From Dendrolimus kikuchii (taxonomy: Eukaryota; Arthropoda; Insecta; Lepidoptera; Lasiocampidae): a stretch of 64,000 bases of DNA. The notes beneath the pieces are model-generated. The model was given only the letters and a program-made list of their open reading frames with translations, was not told the DNA's origin and did no database searches. The stretch is taken from the NCBI GenBank assembly GCA_019925095.2, contig CM034394.1:22306272-22370271 (forward strand), given 5' to 3'. Position numbers and translations under genes: made by a program. Each line of letters begins with the position of its first letter. The stretch's first letter is position 1. This document shows positions 11,601 to 26,600 of the stretch, one piece after another.

Positions 11601-14600
11601 TCCAAATGGATTCGAGAATGGTTTTAATTCAAAATTGGATTGGGTTAGTGGCATTTTTTTTATTGCAGGAATTCAGCAGACAGGCAGACGGTCCACTTGA
11701 TGGAAAGCGGTTACCATCGCCTATGGACATTTGCAACACCAAAGGTGATACAAATGCGCTGCTGCTCTCTTAAGGGAGACTGGAACCTGGTCACTAATGC
11801 CGGAACACAACGCAAGGCTGTTATTGCGGCATACTCTACACCAGGGGTGGTAGCCACCCAGTCGGGCAAATACCCTACCACCTGGCTGTGGGTTATTTTG
11901 TCGCCTCTAACGACAGGCCTTCTCCGTTCCTGCACGGATATAATACGGCATTGCAATCGGGTTCTAAATTTTTTTTCAATGCAGGACAGCATCTGTCGGG
12001 ACTGCTAGTACTTTTATAGTATTAAACATCCTCTGTGGTTTGAGTACATTAAGGCCTTTGCCGGTCTACCTGGTAAATTTCGGAAACAAATCTCCCGGTA
12101 TTTACTATGGTTTGGGTGGCTGGGATCGGCCCCAGAGTAATCCGTTGTATGTTATCTATAACACAAGCGTAACTTGCATAGTTTGGGGATGTACAATATG
12201 TATGGTTATCTATGTTGGTTATTCGTGAATGTCTCTGAAGGGATCTTTTGGCAGGAACTGTAAGGGGACGTTGTGCTGTGCAGTTTTATTTTCTAAAAAT
12301 GTGTAAAATTACTCTAAAATGAACAATAGTTGTAGGATATCGATAGTTTTTGAGTAGTAATGATGTGTTTTTGCGAGAAATGTGAACTATATAGCCAAAT
12401 GTGGCCTTTCGAGTTTTCACAACAACTCCGTTGAATGACGTCGATTGACGGCGTCTGGCTTAAAGGCCTAGTCGCCAAGCCTTAAACTTAAAAAAAAATC
12501 TCTAAACACCATGGGCTATAAAACTCTGCTACTAATACCAATCTACGCACTACTTAGTGCGTAAATAAGTAAATGCTTAATTAGATACGTTATCTCTTTT
12601 GTTGAGACAATAGAATGTATTACTAGAAAAAAAAAAATTAAAAGAAATTTACTCTATGGTATCTTTAGAACCACATTTAATATTTATCAATGCGTATTAC
12701 ATATTCATCGAATCGCAAAATCGCGTAATAATAACCGGCCTCCATTGTGATACTCTTTAGAGATAAATAAAATTGAAGTGTCTGTTTGTAAACAAAATAA
12801 GAGCTTTTTACTATATGCATATTAATAATATTTAAAAAAAAAATGGCTGTCTCTCTGTCTATCTGGATGTTCTGGTTGATCTCTGAAAAGGTTGATTCGA
12901 TTTTGACGGAACTTTCAATGGCAGATAGCTGACGTTATAAGGAGTATCTTGGGCTACTTTTTTTAGGATTGCGTAAAATAAAATTCTACGCGGACGAAGT
13001 CGCGGGCACAGCTGGTTATCCATAAAAAATTACAATATTTTGTTGTTATAACAGTGTATATGGTAATTTTGATGGTTTGCTCGGCACCGACTTCAAGATG
13101 TAGAAAATTTTATATTATTTTGTCTCTTAATAAACTTATCTTTAGGCGTTTTTCGCTTTTTTATTTAGTTTTAGTTTTTATGTAGTTTGTAGTTTATTTT
13201 TAAGTTTATATTTATAAGTTAATTTATTTTTAGTATTTAATTATATGTTTTAAGTTAGTTTTACTTTGATATTATTTGATTTGAGGTGAGATTATGTACA
13301 ATGAAAAAGTTTATACCTTTATTCAAATTTAAATAGAGAACACTCAGTCGATTTGTTACTGTTTGTATAATTTTGCACCCCGCAAGGGAACTGGCGTGAA
13401 GTTATGTATGTATGTATGTATGTATAATTTTGGCGCCACTTAATAAACTAAATAAATTCTGAGTCAAAAATCTTTATTAGGTTATTTTATACTTTTTAGT
13501 TTTTGAAGTCGGTTTTTAAAAATACTTGTCGAGAAGAAACAAAATTAGTTTTTTTTTATTGCGTAAGTTCAGCAGACCGGCTGACTGTCCACCTGATGAG
13601 AAGCGGCTACCGTCGCTTGTGGATATTTCTAACACCAAAGGCGCTACCAATGTGCTGCCGCTCTCTAAAGGAACACTGGAACCTAGCCACTAATGCCGGA
13701 ACACAACTCAAGGTTGTTATAGCGGCATACTCTAGACCAGGGGTTGTAGCCATCCAGACGGGCAACTACCAACTGGCTGTGGTTGTTTGGTCGCCTCTTA
13801 CGACAGGCAGCCCGCCGCAGGAAATTGTATTCTTTCTACGTTCCTGCACGGACATTTAAAATTTTCATCATCAATATCATCGTGATGAAGACATGTTTGT
13901 TGCGTTGCACAAAAATTTAAAGCATCGCCGCCATAATCCAAGCAGTACAAAGAAACGAAAGTCTTAATTTCATAAAAGAGCCACAGTTGTTATTTTTATA
14001 GGCGGACATAAAGAAATACGTCGTCCCGCGTCTTGTCTTCTTCCGGAGGAATGCCTCGTATCTTTTGTTCAGCTCGTTTATTTAACGATGATTAAGTTCA
14101 AAAACGCTGTGGAGTCGTCAGTTGTTACTTTTGACGTTCTTTTCCAGGCCGTTTCATTTTTCTGTACATGTGTATACTATAATCTTTGCGTTCAAAAGTT
14201 CAAAGGTTCTTGAATGTCAATTTGTTTTATTATATTCATCGATAAGTGTTTTTTTTTTAATTCTCCTTCTGACGCACACGCTTATCGGGGTATTTTTGTT
14301 TTTTTTTATATATATATTCTGTTGTTCTGTTGTTGTTGACGGCCTCTGTGGTTGAGCGGGCTAAGCCTTTGCCGGCCTACTTCACTGCAACGCAGAGGCT
14401 CCGGGTTCGATTCCTGGTATAGTAAATTTCGGAAACGTATTTTCACCGTTATTTACTATGGTCTGGGTGTCTGGGATCGGCCCCAGAGTAGTACGTTGTA
14501 TATTACCCATAACACAAGCGTAACTTGCTTAATTTGGGCACATACAATATGTAGGTTTGTCTGCCGATTATTATTATTATTTGTATGTCTTTCAAGACCA

Positions 14601-17600
14601 CGGGCCATAAAAACGGCCCGGACATTTGGAGGGCTTGCGTGGGGCCATGGAAAGGCCAAGACGTAGAGGCCCCTTGAGAAATTTAATGTAAATGTGGCGT
14701 GACACTGACCGGCGATTATCCCTGTCTACATTATATAGTAATGAACCCAAGGACAAGCCCCGGCCAGTGTAGGACTATTGTGGGAAATGAGGACAAAAAG
14801 TACTGGGATATTGGGGTTGACTGCTATTGGTACTAGGAGTCTGGGAATATGGGGACTATGGCGTCTGCCCGTCGCAATGTTCGGGGAACATGGAAAAATG
14901 GGCAGACGGTGACTCACCACTCACTGCATGGGCCCCTAAAAATGCAGGGGCAACATGGGTGTGAGTGGCTAAGGGGTGTAGAGAGGTGGGCTGCAGGTTC
15001 ACCGTAGCTACTTCTGACGTGATGCCATTTATCACTTCCCCCCTGGAGCTTGAGTCTTAGCTCTAGCGATCTCCACTCCGTGCCGGCTGGTTAAGGCAAG
15101 CATGGATGTGGGGGCCTTGCCTTGGCCCCCAGAGTCAGGTATGAGGTGTCGCTACTCACTTATTATTATTATTATTCTTTTGTTTTGTTTTACTGCCAAA
15201 TTTATTTCTGTTACATATATTTTATTACAATTTCGGGTCTAAACATTCTACTACTTATTTACTATTTTATATAATGCCATTTTTTATACTACTAAATTTC
15301 TTGTATTCTACTTCTATTTTATTTCTCTATTATGTATCTATTTATTCTAGTATACTTATCTACTGCCTTACATATCTATTTATTTGTCTCGTACTTATCC
15401 ATCATATTTTGATACAGTAGTACTTGCGGTAACATCTCTAGTGCAGCAGCATTTTTGTACTTATGTTTACTTATTGACACTATTCTTATTTTATCTATTA
15501 TATACTATTTTTCCATATGCTTGTTATAAATAAACTCAATTATATATTCTATACGTATATTATTTATCTACTTTGTTTCTATTTATTATTGTTTTAACTA
15601 CTTTAACACAATATGAGGGGGAATCAGTGTTACCGGCCAGTCTAATAATACAGCCTACCTTCTGAACACGTTTATTTGCTCTTTTGGCAGTAATTTTATC
15701 GTTATAAGATAAATTGTGGTAAAAAAAAAATTGTGGTAGGGCATTTGCCAGACTGGATGGCTACCACTCTTGGTCTAGAGCATGCCGCCATAACAACTTT
15801 GGCTTGTGTTCCGGCATTAGTGACCAGGTTCCAGACTCACTTAAGAGAGCAGCAGCGCATTTGTAGCACCTTTGGTGTTGCCAATGTCTATAGGCGATGG
15901 TAACCGCTTTCCATCCAGTGGGCTGTCTGCCTGTCTGCTGAACTCCTGCAATAAAAAAAAATAAGATTAGGTAACCTATAATACTCTTGTTATGTTTTCA
16001 TAAAAGTACTGACTTTTTTCTGCTAAATTTAGCTGTTTATTAGTATCACATGTTCCTGCGTGATATCATACATCGGCGTTGTGCGATCTAAATTGTCAGC
16101 TATCTGAATATCAAGGATAGATAGAACCTCTCAACGGACAGTCATTGACTCTTTCTGTTTGTTCTGTGACCTGTGTTAACGCCGACCTAATTTGGTCACC
16201 GCCTCTTTGTTACCTTTATTTCTTTCGCCGCATCTGTCACTATGTAATGTGACATAGTCTACGTCCGACCGCCGAACGCACCGCTGCTTCCGCACAAACC
16301 TCGCCGCGTTTTATGTGTTGTGCCAAATTTTATACCCGCCTACATCAACCCGCGCGCTGAGAGATGCCCACTGCACCGTTTTAGCTTGTCCACTATCGAA
16401 GGAATCGCGAGACAAGAAGGAAAGACCACGAGGAAGAAGTGCCTGCCGCTGCGAAGACATCATTGTTCGTAGCCTGTCTGGTGCGGCGACCTTATCCTGT
16501 AAGTCCTTTCCATCTCCTTTATCCCCGCTCCCGCCCGCGTCATCAACCTGTTTGGGTTTGTGGCACTTTCCTTCTTTTTTTCACACATTCTCAAAACTTA
16601 ACCGTACGTGTACACCCTTTTTTCTGAGTGCTACAATATGGGGCTCTTAAAATAGGACGTAAATAAATATGTTAAGTTTCATTGAGATAAGTAATACTCA
16701 ATTTTCCTTAGTTTTGCTGATATTCAAGAGTAACAGTAAACATTTATCTTTTTTTTATTGCAGTAGATCAGCAGACAGGCAGACGGCCCACTTGAAAGAT
16801 AGCGGTTAGCATCGCCTATGGACATTTGCTATACACCAAAGGTTACTACAAATGCGCTGCTGCTCTCTTAACCGAGACTGGAACCTGGTCACTAATGCCG
16901 GAACACAACTCAAGGTTATTATGGTGACATTCTTTAGACCAGGGGTGGTAGCCATCCAGTCGGGCAAATGCCCTACCCCCTGGCATATGCCAAATAGGCA
17001 GATAGCATCATCAGGTGCTATCTGCCTATTTGGCAACAAGCATATATTTTATTCAAAATGCGCTTCTGACTTTCGACTGCTGCAAGTCAATTCGAATTTT
17101 GCAACAAATCTCTTCCTTATACAAAATGTGGGTGTTTCCTTGATATTCAGCATTGAATGTTGGGTGCAAAATTCTCATTTCGAAGCGGCTCGCACTTATG
17201 TGGAACGCACGAAACAATGGACGGGTGGCAGATGTTCATTTTAGTAAGCGATAGCTGAGTTGCGGAATATGAGGGATATTACAGCCTGTAGACATATAAT
17301 ACGTACTAACGAAAATATGTTATATCAGTTTTATATAGGGAATTTCTTGCTGCTTCTTTTTAGAGCAGCGATAACACGTTACTAAGCGGTGTACATTCAA
17401 CTAGAATATTACTGGAACTTAATGAAGTATTTTTTGGAAGTTGACAATAACATGTCAGTGCGGCTAGCATTTTGGGAATTCTGACAGCTGACAGTAATTA
17501 AGGATAAATATTTTACGTACAAGTTTGTAAATAGGTTTATAGTATTTTGTAATTAGTGTTTTATTTATTAGATCATTTTGCTTGTAATTTAATAATTACT

Positions 17601-20600
17601 TATATCAATAGATAATAATGTTACAACCTAGGCGCCGACAAACACAAATTCCACGTACTGATCTGTAGAAGCAAATTTTATTACCTGTCGGCATTTGAAC
17701 TAATTGTAATCCTTTTATGATCGTCTTCTTTTGATCACTTATTTAGTGGCATAAGTTTCTAATTATTGTGGAGAATAGCCTATTGTACTCGCTCGTTAGC
17801 ATCATTAGCCAGGTGTTGCGGATGCTTTTGCATTTGTGAAGTATAAAACGAGGGCCTGATGGAGAGAGGAGGGAGTCAAGCTGCGACTAGGATACGGACG
17901 TGACCTGTGTACATTCGGCAATCTAATAGCGACGGACTTTGCGCGTTTTATTGAATTACGACATTCTGCATTACGTTTGGATTTGTTGTGTTCGGTTATA
18001 TTTGTACCTGTTTTATACTTGTTTGTATAGTTCTAATAAAGTCTATAGTAATTGTAATTCTAGTCTCGCAACTTCTAACGATATTAAATTAAAAAGACAA
18101 TATCGGAACACAATAGTAGATTGCAAAGAAAATATTTGTGTTGACATAAAGTCAGATAGCTTACGTCACATTGAACCGAGAATGTAGGTCTGATCGTACG
18201 TCTGAGATCTCAACGACATGTGGGATATGAAGCTCCGCACGATCGCCGAGCCTCTCATATAAACGCGAAACCTTTTGTTTCGACTTGTACGAAAACATTT
18301 TCATTTCCTCGACCCGTGCCGATGCTTAGTTTGTTTATCCGCAATTTGTGGGTATTGGGGCCTTCGTTCAATGCCTTTCGCGATTCACCGCGTACTGATT
18401 TCGTTTTGATTGTGAATAAATTTTACGTGGTACAGAGGTAAACACTGTTTGCAAATATAAGTGGAGGGATTCCAAAAGTGATTCGTGTTTTATCCTTTTC
18501 ACGATTTGTTTTCTTAGATTTTTCTTCTTTGTTCGCCCGTAATGGATTTGCTGTTTTATGAATTTGTAATGGAGTTTTGTTTAAACACGATTTGATGATT
18601 TTTACAAATTGAATGGAGATGGAGCATTTTGAATAAGATTGTAATAAAAGGAGCAAATAAATGCTCCTGGAGCGATGCTTTTCTTAGAAGGGATCGTTTC
18701 CAATATCTAATATTAAGTAATAAATATAAATGTAATTATAATTATATCCGTGCAGGAACGGAGAAATAATAGAAATCCCTACGGCCAGGTGGCCTGTCAT
18801 AACAGGTGACAAAACAACCCAGAGCCAGTTGGTAGGGCATTTACCCGTCTGGATGGCTACCACCCCCGGTCTAGAGCATGCCGCTATAACAACCTTGAGT
18901 TGTGTTTCCGCATTAGTGGCAAGGTTCCAGCCCCATCTACGAGTCCGGCAGCACATCTGTAGCACCTTTAGAGTTGCAAATGTTTATACCATCACAGTTG
19001 GGCCGTCAGCCTGTCTGCTGTATTCCAGGATTTAAAAAAAATCTTAAAGGAGATTTTTCAATCAGCATAATAAATTTATTTCTATAGAATAAAACATAAG
19101 ATGGTATTATTATTTATTCGACTGATAACTTTCATCTGATGAGTGATAAATCGGCCGTTAGTCAAGCGAAACACTTTTCATCGTCTTACAGAACGCTGAA
19201 GCCTCTTAAATTTCGTAAAAGCAAGTTATTACGTCATAACTTAAACGATTCGAATAGCGTATTAATTATTGTTTAAACAGCTATTAAATTATTTTCTTTG
19301 TGATATTTTCAGCGTAAGATAAGGTAAACTACGCCCCTTAATGCTTAGCACCCTATTATTTTATTCAAAACATTAAGAAATTTGAATATTTTAATTTTTA
19401 CTGAGCTTTTATGGTTCTTAGTGTTCTTCTCTGTCCTGCTCTGAACATGCTGCTGATTCTATATATAGCATAATATACCTTATTTTTGTATAGTATATAA
19501 AGTATATTATTATTTATTTACTTTTTACTTATTCTTGGTATGTTTCTTATTATTTATTATCGTCACAGCCACTGTTGTCTTAATATTGTCCTTAGTTTAG
19601 GGTTGCCTGGAAGAGATCGCTTTAAGCGATAAGGCCGCCGTTTGTTCAACATTTACTGCACTTAGTTTTAAGAACGTAGTTTTAATTTTTGGTGAACAAT
19701 AACGTGTTTTCATTCGTTTCATTCATTCATTCATTCTATATGTTTAAAAAAATAGTGGTGTTTAAGTTTATACTCTACCTAAAACACCAGATTTGTTAAA
19801 AATATTAATATAATTTGTCTATGAGAGATCCTACATTCACACAAATTTGGCTGAAACTAGGATAATTTGTTTGCTTTACTTGCCGTACATATTATGAGGC
19901 ACACAGTGTGCAACCAGCTTTAGGCAAACCCGAAAGTTCGTTGATTAAATGTTATTTGACTAGTTCCTCACTATTAACTTCACATTATATTTTCTACGAA
20001 GTCATTAGAGTTGAATAATTGATATCAATTCAATGACGCACTTCACAAAATTAAAACCCATACATTGACTATAGCTTTTTTCACCACGGTGAATATCACT
20101 CAGAATTAATGTCATATACAATAGTAGCTGAATATAAATCAGATACTTTTGTATATATAAATCTTTGGAAGGAAATATGGTTATCAAATATTTATAATTG
20201 AACGGTTCAACGTGCAGCGTTTTGATGACATTGCAGCCTATTTTAGGCTACTTTAATATTACTTACTGTAAATAATGCTCACAAATATAGAATAATAGAA
20301 CAAATAGAACAGAATAGAATATTCTTTATTGCACACAAGAGAATAATACACATGAGTTAATAATCATTTAACTAGTAAAATCGGCGGACTTATCGCTAAC
20401 AGCGATTTCTTCCAGACAGCATTCTGGAGATAATTTCAAATGTCTAATAATGGGTCGGTATTCAGTGCGCATAGTTTAACATATATACATACATATATTA
20501 ATAGTAAATAAAAATAAACAGACATATTTATATACAAACTAGCTGTCTCGGCAGACATTGTTCTGCCCTGAAGAACTAAAATTTAGAACCCGATTGCAGC

Positions 20601-23600
20601 GCCACCTACCGGTTCCAAATGTGAATCTAAACCATCTTCGGATCCAGTTGAACACAGACAAAAAAATTCATTCAAATCGGTCCAGCCGTTTAGGGGGAGT
20701 TCATTGTCAACACACGTCCAGAAGAATTATATATATAAATGTATGTACATAGAGTTACATACACGTACATAAATTACTGCTAACAAATTTAGATAGTGCT
20801 CTTTGAGGAGTTTATATATAATGAGATCTAGTTGCTAATACATCGCTACGAGTAACTAGAAATAGCCACGAGTTGCTATCAAGTTGCTATAAGTCATCAA
20901 ATACGACTTCAACTTCTACTACTACTTTTGACCCAAGGGATCAGCATCCAAGTTCTCCAACTTCAAGAATAAATCCCTAAAAGTAACAAGGTGTATTTTC
21001 TTCATCCTATTATAAGAAAGCACCAACTACTGTCAGCATCGACCACTACAAGCAAGAGCAAATGTACAAATTGTACAATAATAATTGTAACCTTCAGTTT
21101 CACGGCCCAATGTCCTATTACGTTCTTCTCCTGTTCGCACAATCCGAAGCCGGATAGTCAATTGCGAGCCGTAACCGTAACCGTTGCAGTTACTGTAACC
21201 AAAAATCACAGTGTGAACGTGGCTTGCAGCAAGCCGACGATTGTCGGTTTTTGCCACGAATAAAAGACCGCGGCGGACGGCGCTGTCATAGACAACGATA
21301 AAACAGTGTGATGTTGGTTGATAATAATATGTAATGAAGATAGTAACATCAACTCATCAGAACATTAAAAACACAACAAGGTCTCATTTAAGGTAGATAC
21401 TGTTACGACCTAGACGCCGGCAAAAACGAATTCACACCTGCATACCTGTAGAAAACACATTTTATAACCTTTCGGCTTATTTATTGGTATGCGTTTACTA
21501 ATTATTCTAGAGAACAGGCCATTATTTTATTGTACTCGTTTATGGTCGTTTCAGTCGACTCATTAGCCAGGTGTCTCGGATTTAAAGTACAAACTGATTC
21601 TAGGAAATTCGGTCCACGCGGCTGGGCAGACAAATTGCATCTGTTCAGTATTAAGCAATGCCACAATCGAGGGACGAGGCAGTCGAGCGATAACCACGAG
21701 CGAAGCAAGACATATGTACTACAATCGGGAAACTTTTAGTGACGGAATTTGCGCGTTTTTATGGAATTACGACCTTCTGCATTACGTTTGGACTTGTTGT
21801 GTTCGGTTATATTTCTACCTGTGTTATATGTGTTTGTATAGTTCTAATAAACTGTATAGTAATTCTAACGGCATTTTAATTCGAGTCTCGCGACTCGTAA
21901 CAACACTATATAATCTGACACGGACTGTCAGACAGAATTGTTCGCATGTTTAAATTACTTAACACTAAAAAAATAATTGATATAATATAATTAAGTAATC
22001 TATCTACTATAAATATAACCCAGAGATAATAAAGGGAAATTTCCAAGACTGAATGTCTGAAGAAATTATTTTTATTGATGTTTTCTCCAATGTTTTTACT
22101 TCCATAACATTGCTTGCGAATTCGGCAATTATTTCAGAGGGTATGAAAATAAACTCGACGATGTTTTAGCCCCTGGCAAAAAGTAAAATTAACGTAATGT
22201 ACATCTTTGTTGGTACAGAACTGCCGAGTAAACCGGTGATTTTTGACGAGTACGGCAAAGAAATATCCGGAACCGCCGGGCCCTACAACGAGGGGAGTGA
22301 CTTCAAACTTATTTGCACCGTCAATGGAGGTAAGTAGAACAGTTTTGTTGGGAAAATACATTTTTAAAATGGAAATTTTCTTGTCTGCTTATTTTAGATG
22401 GTCCGTGCATTAATGACAATGTTGTTTTAGTGCTTGTATAGGAGATAAGTGACAACGAATCTACTTTGTAATTCTTGCATAGGTAATTTTTTCATTGTCC
22501 ATATACACCGAGTTAATATATGTACTGTAACTAGCATAGGGGTCGAAACTCTAGTAATGATAAAGCGAATGATAGAAATGTGAGCAACTACGCCTGCTTG
22601 TGACTCGACCAACTTTTTCGTCCGTATGTTACCTTAGTTACTTGGTATTTCGCAAGCGAAGAAGTCGTATCACCATGAGTATGCATAATTAATCGAATGT
22701 CTATCATCCGGTTAATAGATTTTAACTAATTAGTTTATTTGTCTGCCTTTTTTCATGCTATATACAGCAGCAATTTCTAATATAAACCATCACTTCTTTC
22801 GGTGGCAAAATTTTGCTACAGTATTGTTATGGCATCTTCTATTAATGTAGTCCTTTCATCTATGAGTATAATTTTCTTCTTTAAGATTTATTTATCGAGG
22901 AAGGTATTCATATCCCACGAAGTAAACAGTGAGGTAATCTGAAACTCCTAGCAACTGCTTGATACCTACTAAAAATATCTCAGTATTCCTCCAACCACCC
23001 AAACTAGAGCCGCGGAATATCATTTGAGCTGATGATTCGAAATTAGTCTATAAAGTGACTGTGCCTCCAATTCAAGGTAAAAACTCTTGCAGTTTATCCG
23101 CTACGTCACTTTCGATTAATATTTATTAGATTACATTTTTGGATCCTTTTCTACAACCTTTTGCATTTCAAACAATGTAAGAACATATGTAATAACATCT
23201 GAGCAAATAAATATACCCAAAATTGAATGCCTCTCCTTAAGGAAATTGATTCAAACGCACACATCACTCTTTGTTTTGTCCCTTCCCGTGTCGTCCCTTT
23301 TTTCTGCAATTCATTTGTATTTTCCCTTTACGGCTTCTCGTTATATATGGCCGTTTTATTCCTCATGACTTTTCGAGAAGCATTTTACTTTAAAAATAAG
23401 ACTAATTAGATGTATCTATCCTGTTTAAAAGAAAGTAACGTAAATTAATTTGTAAAATGTTTGACTTGTTGGCGAGTCGATTTAAAGTGAAATTTTTGGG
23501 AAGAAATTAAATCTGTTTGTGTTTCCATTGCAACAACTGACTTTATTGTCGGTAAATTGTTACCTATGAAAATTACAGACGTGAAATAATTTAAATATTA

Positions 23601-26600
23601 CATAAGTAATCATATGTCCAAAGAATACCTAACATGTACATATACTAACTAATTCTAACTTTTATATTGTTAGAAATTATGATTGTTCTTTCAGCCTTAG
23701 TTATAACTAGGTTTTGTGCGCGGTTTTGCACATGTGAATGTAGATTTAGATCTATCCGTGTAGGAACGGAGAAAGAATACAATTACCTGCGGCCGGGCGG
23801 CCTGTCGTAAGAGGCAACCAAACAACCCACAGCCAGGTGGTAGGGCATTTGCCCGACTGGATGGCTACCATCCCTGGTCTAAAGTATGTCGCCATAACAA
23901 CCTTGAGTTGTGTGCCGGCATTAGTGACCAGATTCCTGTCTCCCTTAAGAGAGCAGCAGCGCATTTGTAGCACCTTTGGTGTTGCAAATGTCCATAGGCG
24001 ATGGTAACCGCTTTCCATCAAGTGGGCCGTTGCCTGTCCGCTGAACTCCTGCAATAAAATAAAAAAAAGATTTTGTCAATCAATTCCAGTGTTTTTGTAT
24101 TCTTCGGGATATTTTTTTCTGGATGAAAAGTATCTTATACCCTTTAGACGTGTTTGTAAATTTTGATGATTGGTTGAATAATTAACGCGTGAAAGTGTAG
24201 CCAAACAAACACCATTTATAATATTAATTAGGGTTAGGATATTTAAGTCTATTATTTAAAGCCGACTTTAAGCTCTTCTCTACCAGCAGTTTAAGTTATA
24301 TAGGCAAAGCAGTATAAACGTGGTCGATTTCTAACAGTAGTAGATACTACTACTGTTAGAATTACTACTATAGAAATCTCCTAGTTGAAGAATTTATTTT
24401 TAAGCAATAATTTATTTTATTTATATTCACAGGTGTACCCACACCAAGAATTCAATGGCTTCAAGGTGATACAGTGTTATCCACTCTTGGTGCTAGTGAG
24501 CTACAAGCGTCAAGGCTGGTCAGGTCGCTGACATTGGTGATTGGTAACGCTTCAAGGACACACCAATCCGCAGTGTACACGTGTACAGCAGATAACACTC
24601 TACTAGCGCAACCGCAGAAATCCTCGGTTAGAGTTGACCTTTATTGTAAGTATCTCTAATTATTTTGACCGCGCAAACATTTATTCTTAATTTAAGCAAG
24701 TTAATCATATATAAGGATAACGGACAGCTCTGGGTGTGTTTCTATATATTTACCCCAGAATAAATTACGGGGAGTTTGCCAACAAATTTTAGCCTTTCAG
24801 TAAATAAACGCAGGGTCTTCTAGTTCAGTGAACTAACTACCACAGGCCAACGCTGAATACAACATCTCAAAATTCGTCAAACGATTTTGCTGTATATTTC
24901 AGTGGAAGCTTTTACGGTTCAAAATTGATTATTTGAACATTTTGGACTAACGTGGTGACTGATATAAGGACGATAGTTTTAAGGGGGTTACAGCAATACA
25001 AAATACGTCATCCTCAGCCACTCACAGTCCATTCCTCGATGTATGTCTCCCCAAGTTCATGCCACATATACGGCTCCTACAGAGGGTGCCCTAGACTACG
25101 TTTACCGAAACGCGATTAGTAATACTCTTCACCAGAAAAATCAATGTGGTACTTAACGCCCTGAAATAATAGACGGATCGTATACTGCTATGGTTATTAA
25201 CGTAGCTTTTGAGAAATCATTCCAATGAAGTTAAGTTAAATTCCCTTAGATGAATGGTATTTTACTGATACACATTTCTTTAAATGTTGAACCGTTTAAT
25301 TATATCAACTTTTTAATTGGACCTACTTATGCAAAACAGAACCAATCCACAAACATGCCAAAATTGGGTTAGGGACGCAGAAGACTATCGACTCAATAAA
25401 AATCATAACGAGAAAATATAATATACAATATTCTAAATGTTTTTTCCAAAATATAGACATATTTTTTTGTACGCAAAATTTTAATAAAAACGGCTTTCTC
25501 TCAAAACTGTCAGTATGTGGGTTGGTTCCATTTTGCATAAGTAGGTCCAATTATCAACTTAGAATGCAGAATTAATCTTAGAAAGTGCTAGTTTCTCGAT
25601 GATAAAGAACTTGAGATTACGTAAACAAATCCACGTTTTTGTAATTCCGTAATCCGGAAGATAACTATCACGTGGTATATTGTCACTTGTATATTTTCGC
25701 TATATTGAACCGGAGTGTGACATCGCTTCTCCATTATTCTCACAATGTGCTTATTGTAATAATCTTAAGCTTTGTACTCAAATAGATGTGAAAGGAAATT
25801 GATAGTTAAGCTGTAAAATGTACTGAAGAGGCTGGAATTTTTTATCTACAAAATACTTCGAAGTAACGCTGGAACTATTGATTTTTATAATCGCGCCAAA
25901 ATTAATAGCTGTTTTGAGTGATTATTCATTCAGAATATTCGTAAAAATGGTTACGTAAAAAATAACAAGATATTAATGATGAGTAAATCTATCGACTTAC
26001 TTCTTAATATAACAGTATATAGTTACTTTGAATTTTGTTATATTTTGAAACAAATATTTTTATGCTTGTAATTTTTTTGATGTTTATTATATCATCACAA
26101 TGAATAAGATATAAAAGAAAACGTTTTCATAAATCAGGGTGGGGTGGGCTGTTTTTTTGTTTCTAAATACAATACATATAAGGTCATAAGATTCGGAGAG
26201 GATTGCGCTGTAAAATCATCACTTTAAACATGTCAGCATATTCACGTCATGATTTTAAGATTAGTGTCGGTTTTCTAGTGAGACCGCTCACAGTGGAGAT
26301 TTTGTCACGGGAGCATCCCCTCTCAGTTGGAAGTAAAACGGAGCTATGGTGTCGGTCTACAGGAGCTAGACCGCCAGCGACTGTCAGTTGGTGGTTAGAT
26401 GGAAAGAAGCTTGAGTCAATTACTAAACAGGTAAGGAGATAAATTTTATTTCTAGCTTCACGTTTGACCGCAAAATGTGTTGAACGTTAGGGATATAGGA
26501 TCAAATAACAAAGAGCACCCAGCATCGATAGTATTGCTTACGTGAAATACTATTTTATCCAGTACCTTGGACGCTAGTCGCGTTTTTTTTTTGACAACTA

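Larger units (their letters stand above)
2612..22218 (+). other. Intron 1 of the Sidestep-like gene (19.6 kb)
   Basis: Phase-1 intron filled with the repeats listed separately. Stretches over 300 bases in which I see nothing: 2771-4147 (AT-rich; a slightly GC-richer patch at 3320-3450), 7183-7964, 8113-8640, 9176-9600, 10946-11650 apart from the GC tandem and a family-D-like fragment near 11425-11500, 12201-12830, 13019-13360, 15161-15730 (T-rich), 17036-17615, 18080-18740, 19042-19590, 19741-20319 and 20751-21400. The 4833-4965 stretch may be LINE-derived but is not identified. Confidence 0.8.

Noticed and set aside
14341..14420. Possible tRNA gene (A and B boxes present)
   Set aside because: The tRNA-like part is continuous with a SINE body that recurs elsewhere, and no complete cloverleaf with acceptor stem can be drawn. 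The same applies to 4378-4441 and 41765-41850.
16988..17035. microRNA precursor
   Set aside because: Stem of only 20 perfect pairs and no extended lower stem; not compatible with a normal insect pre-miRNA.
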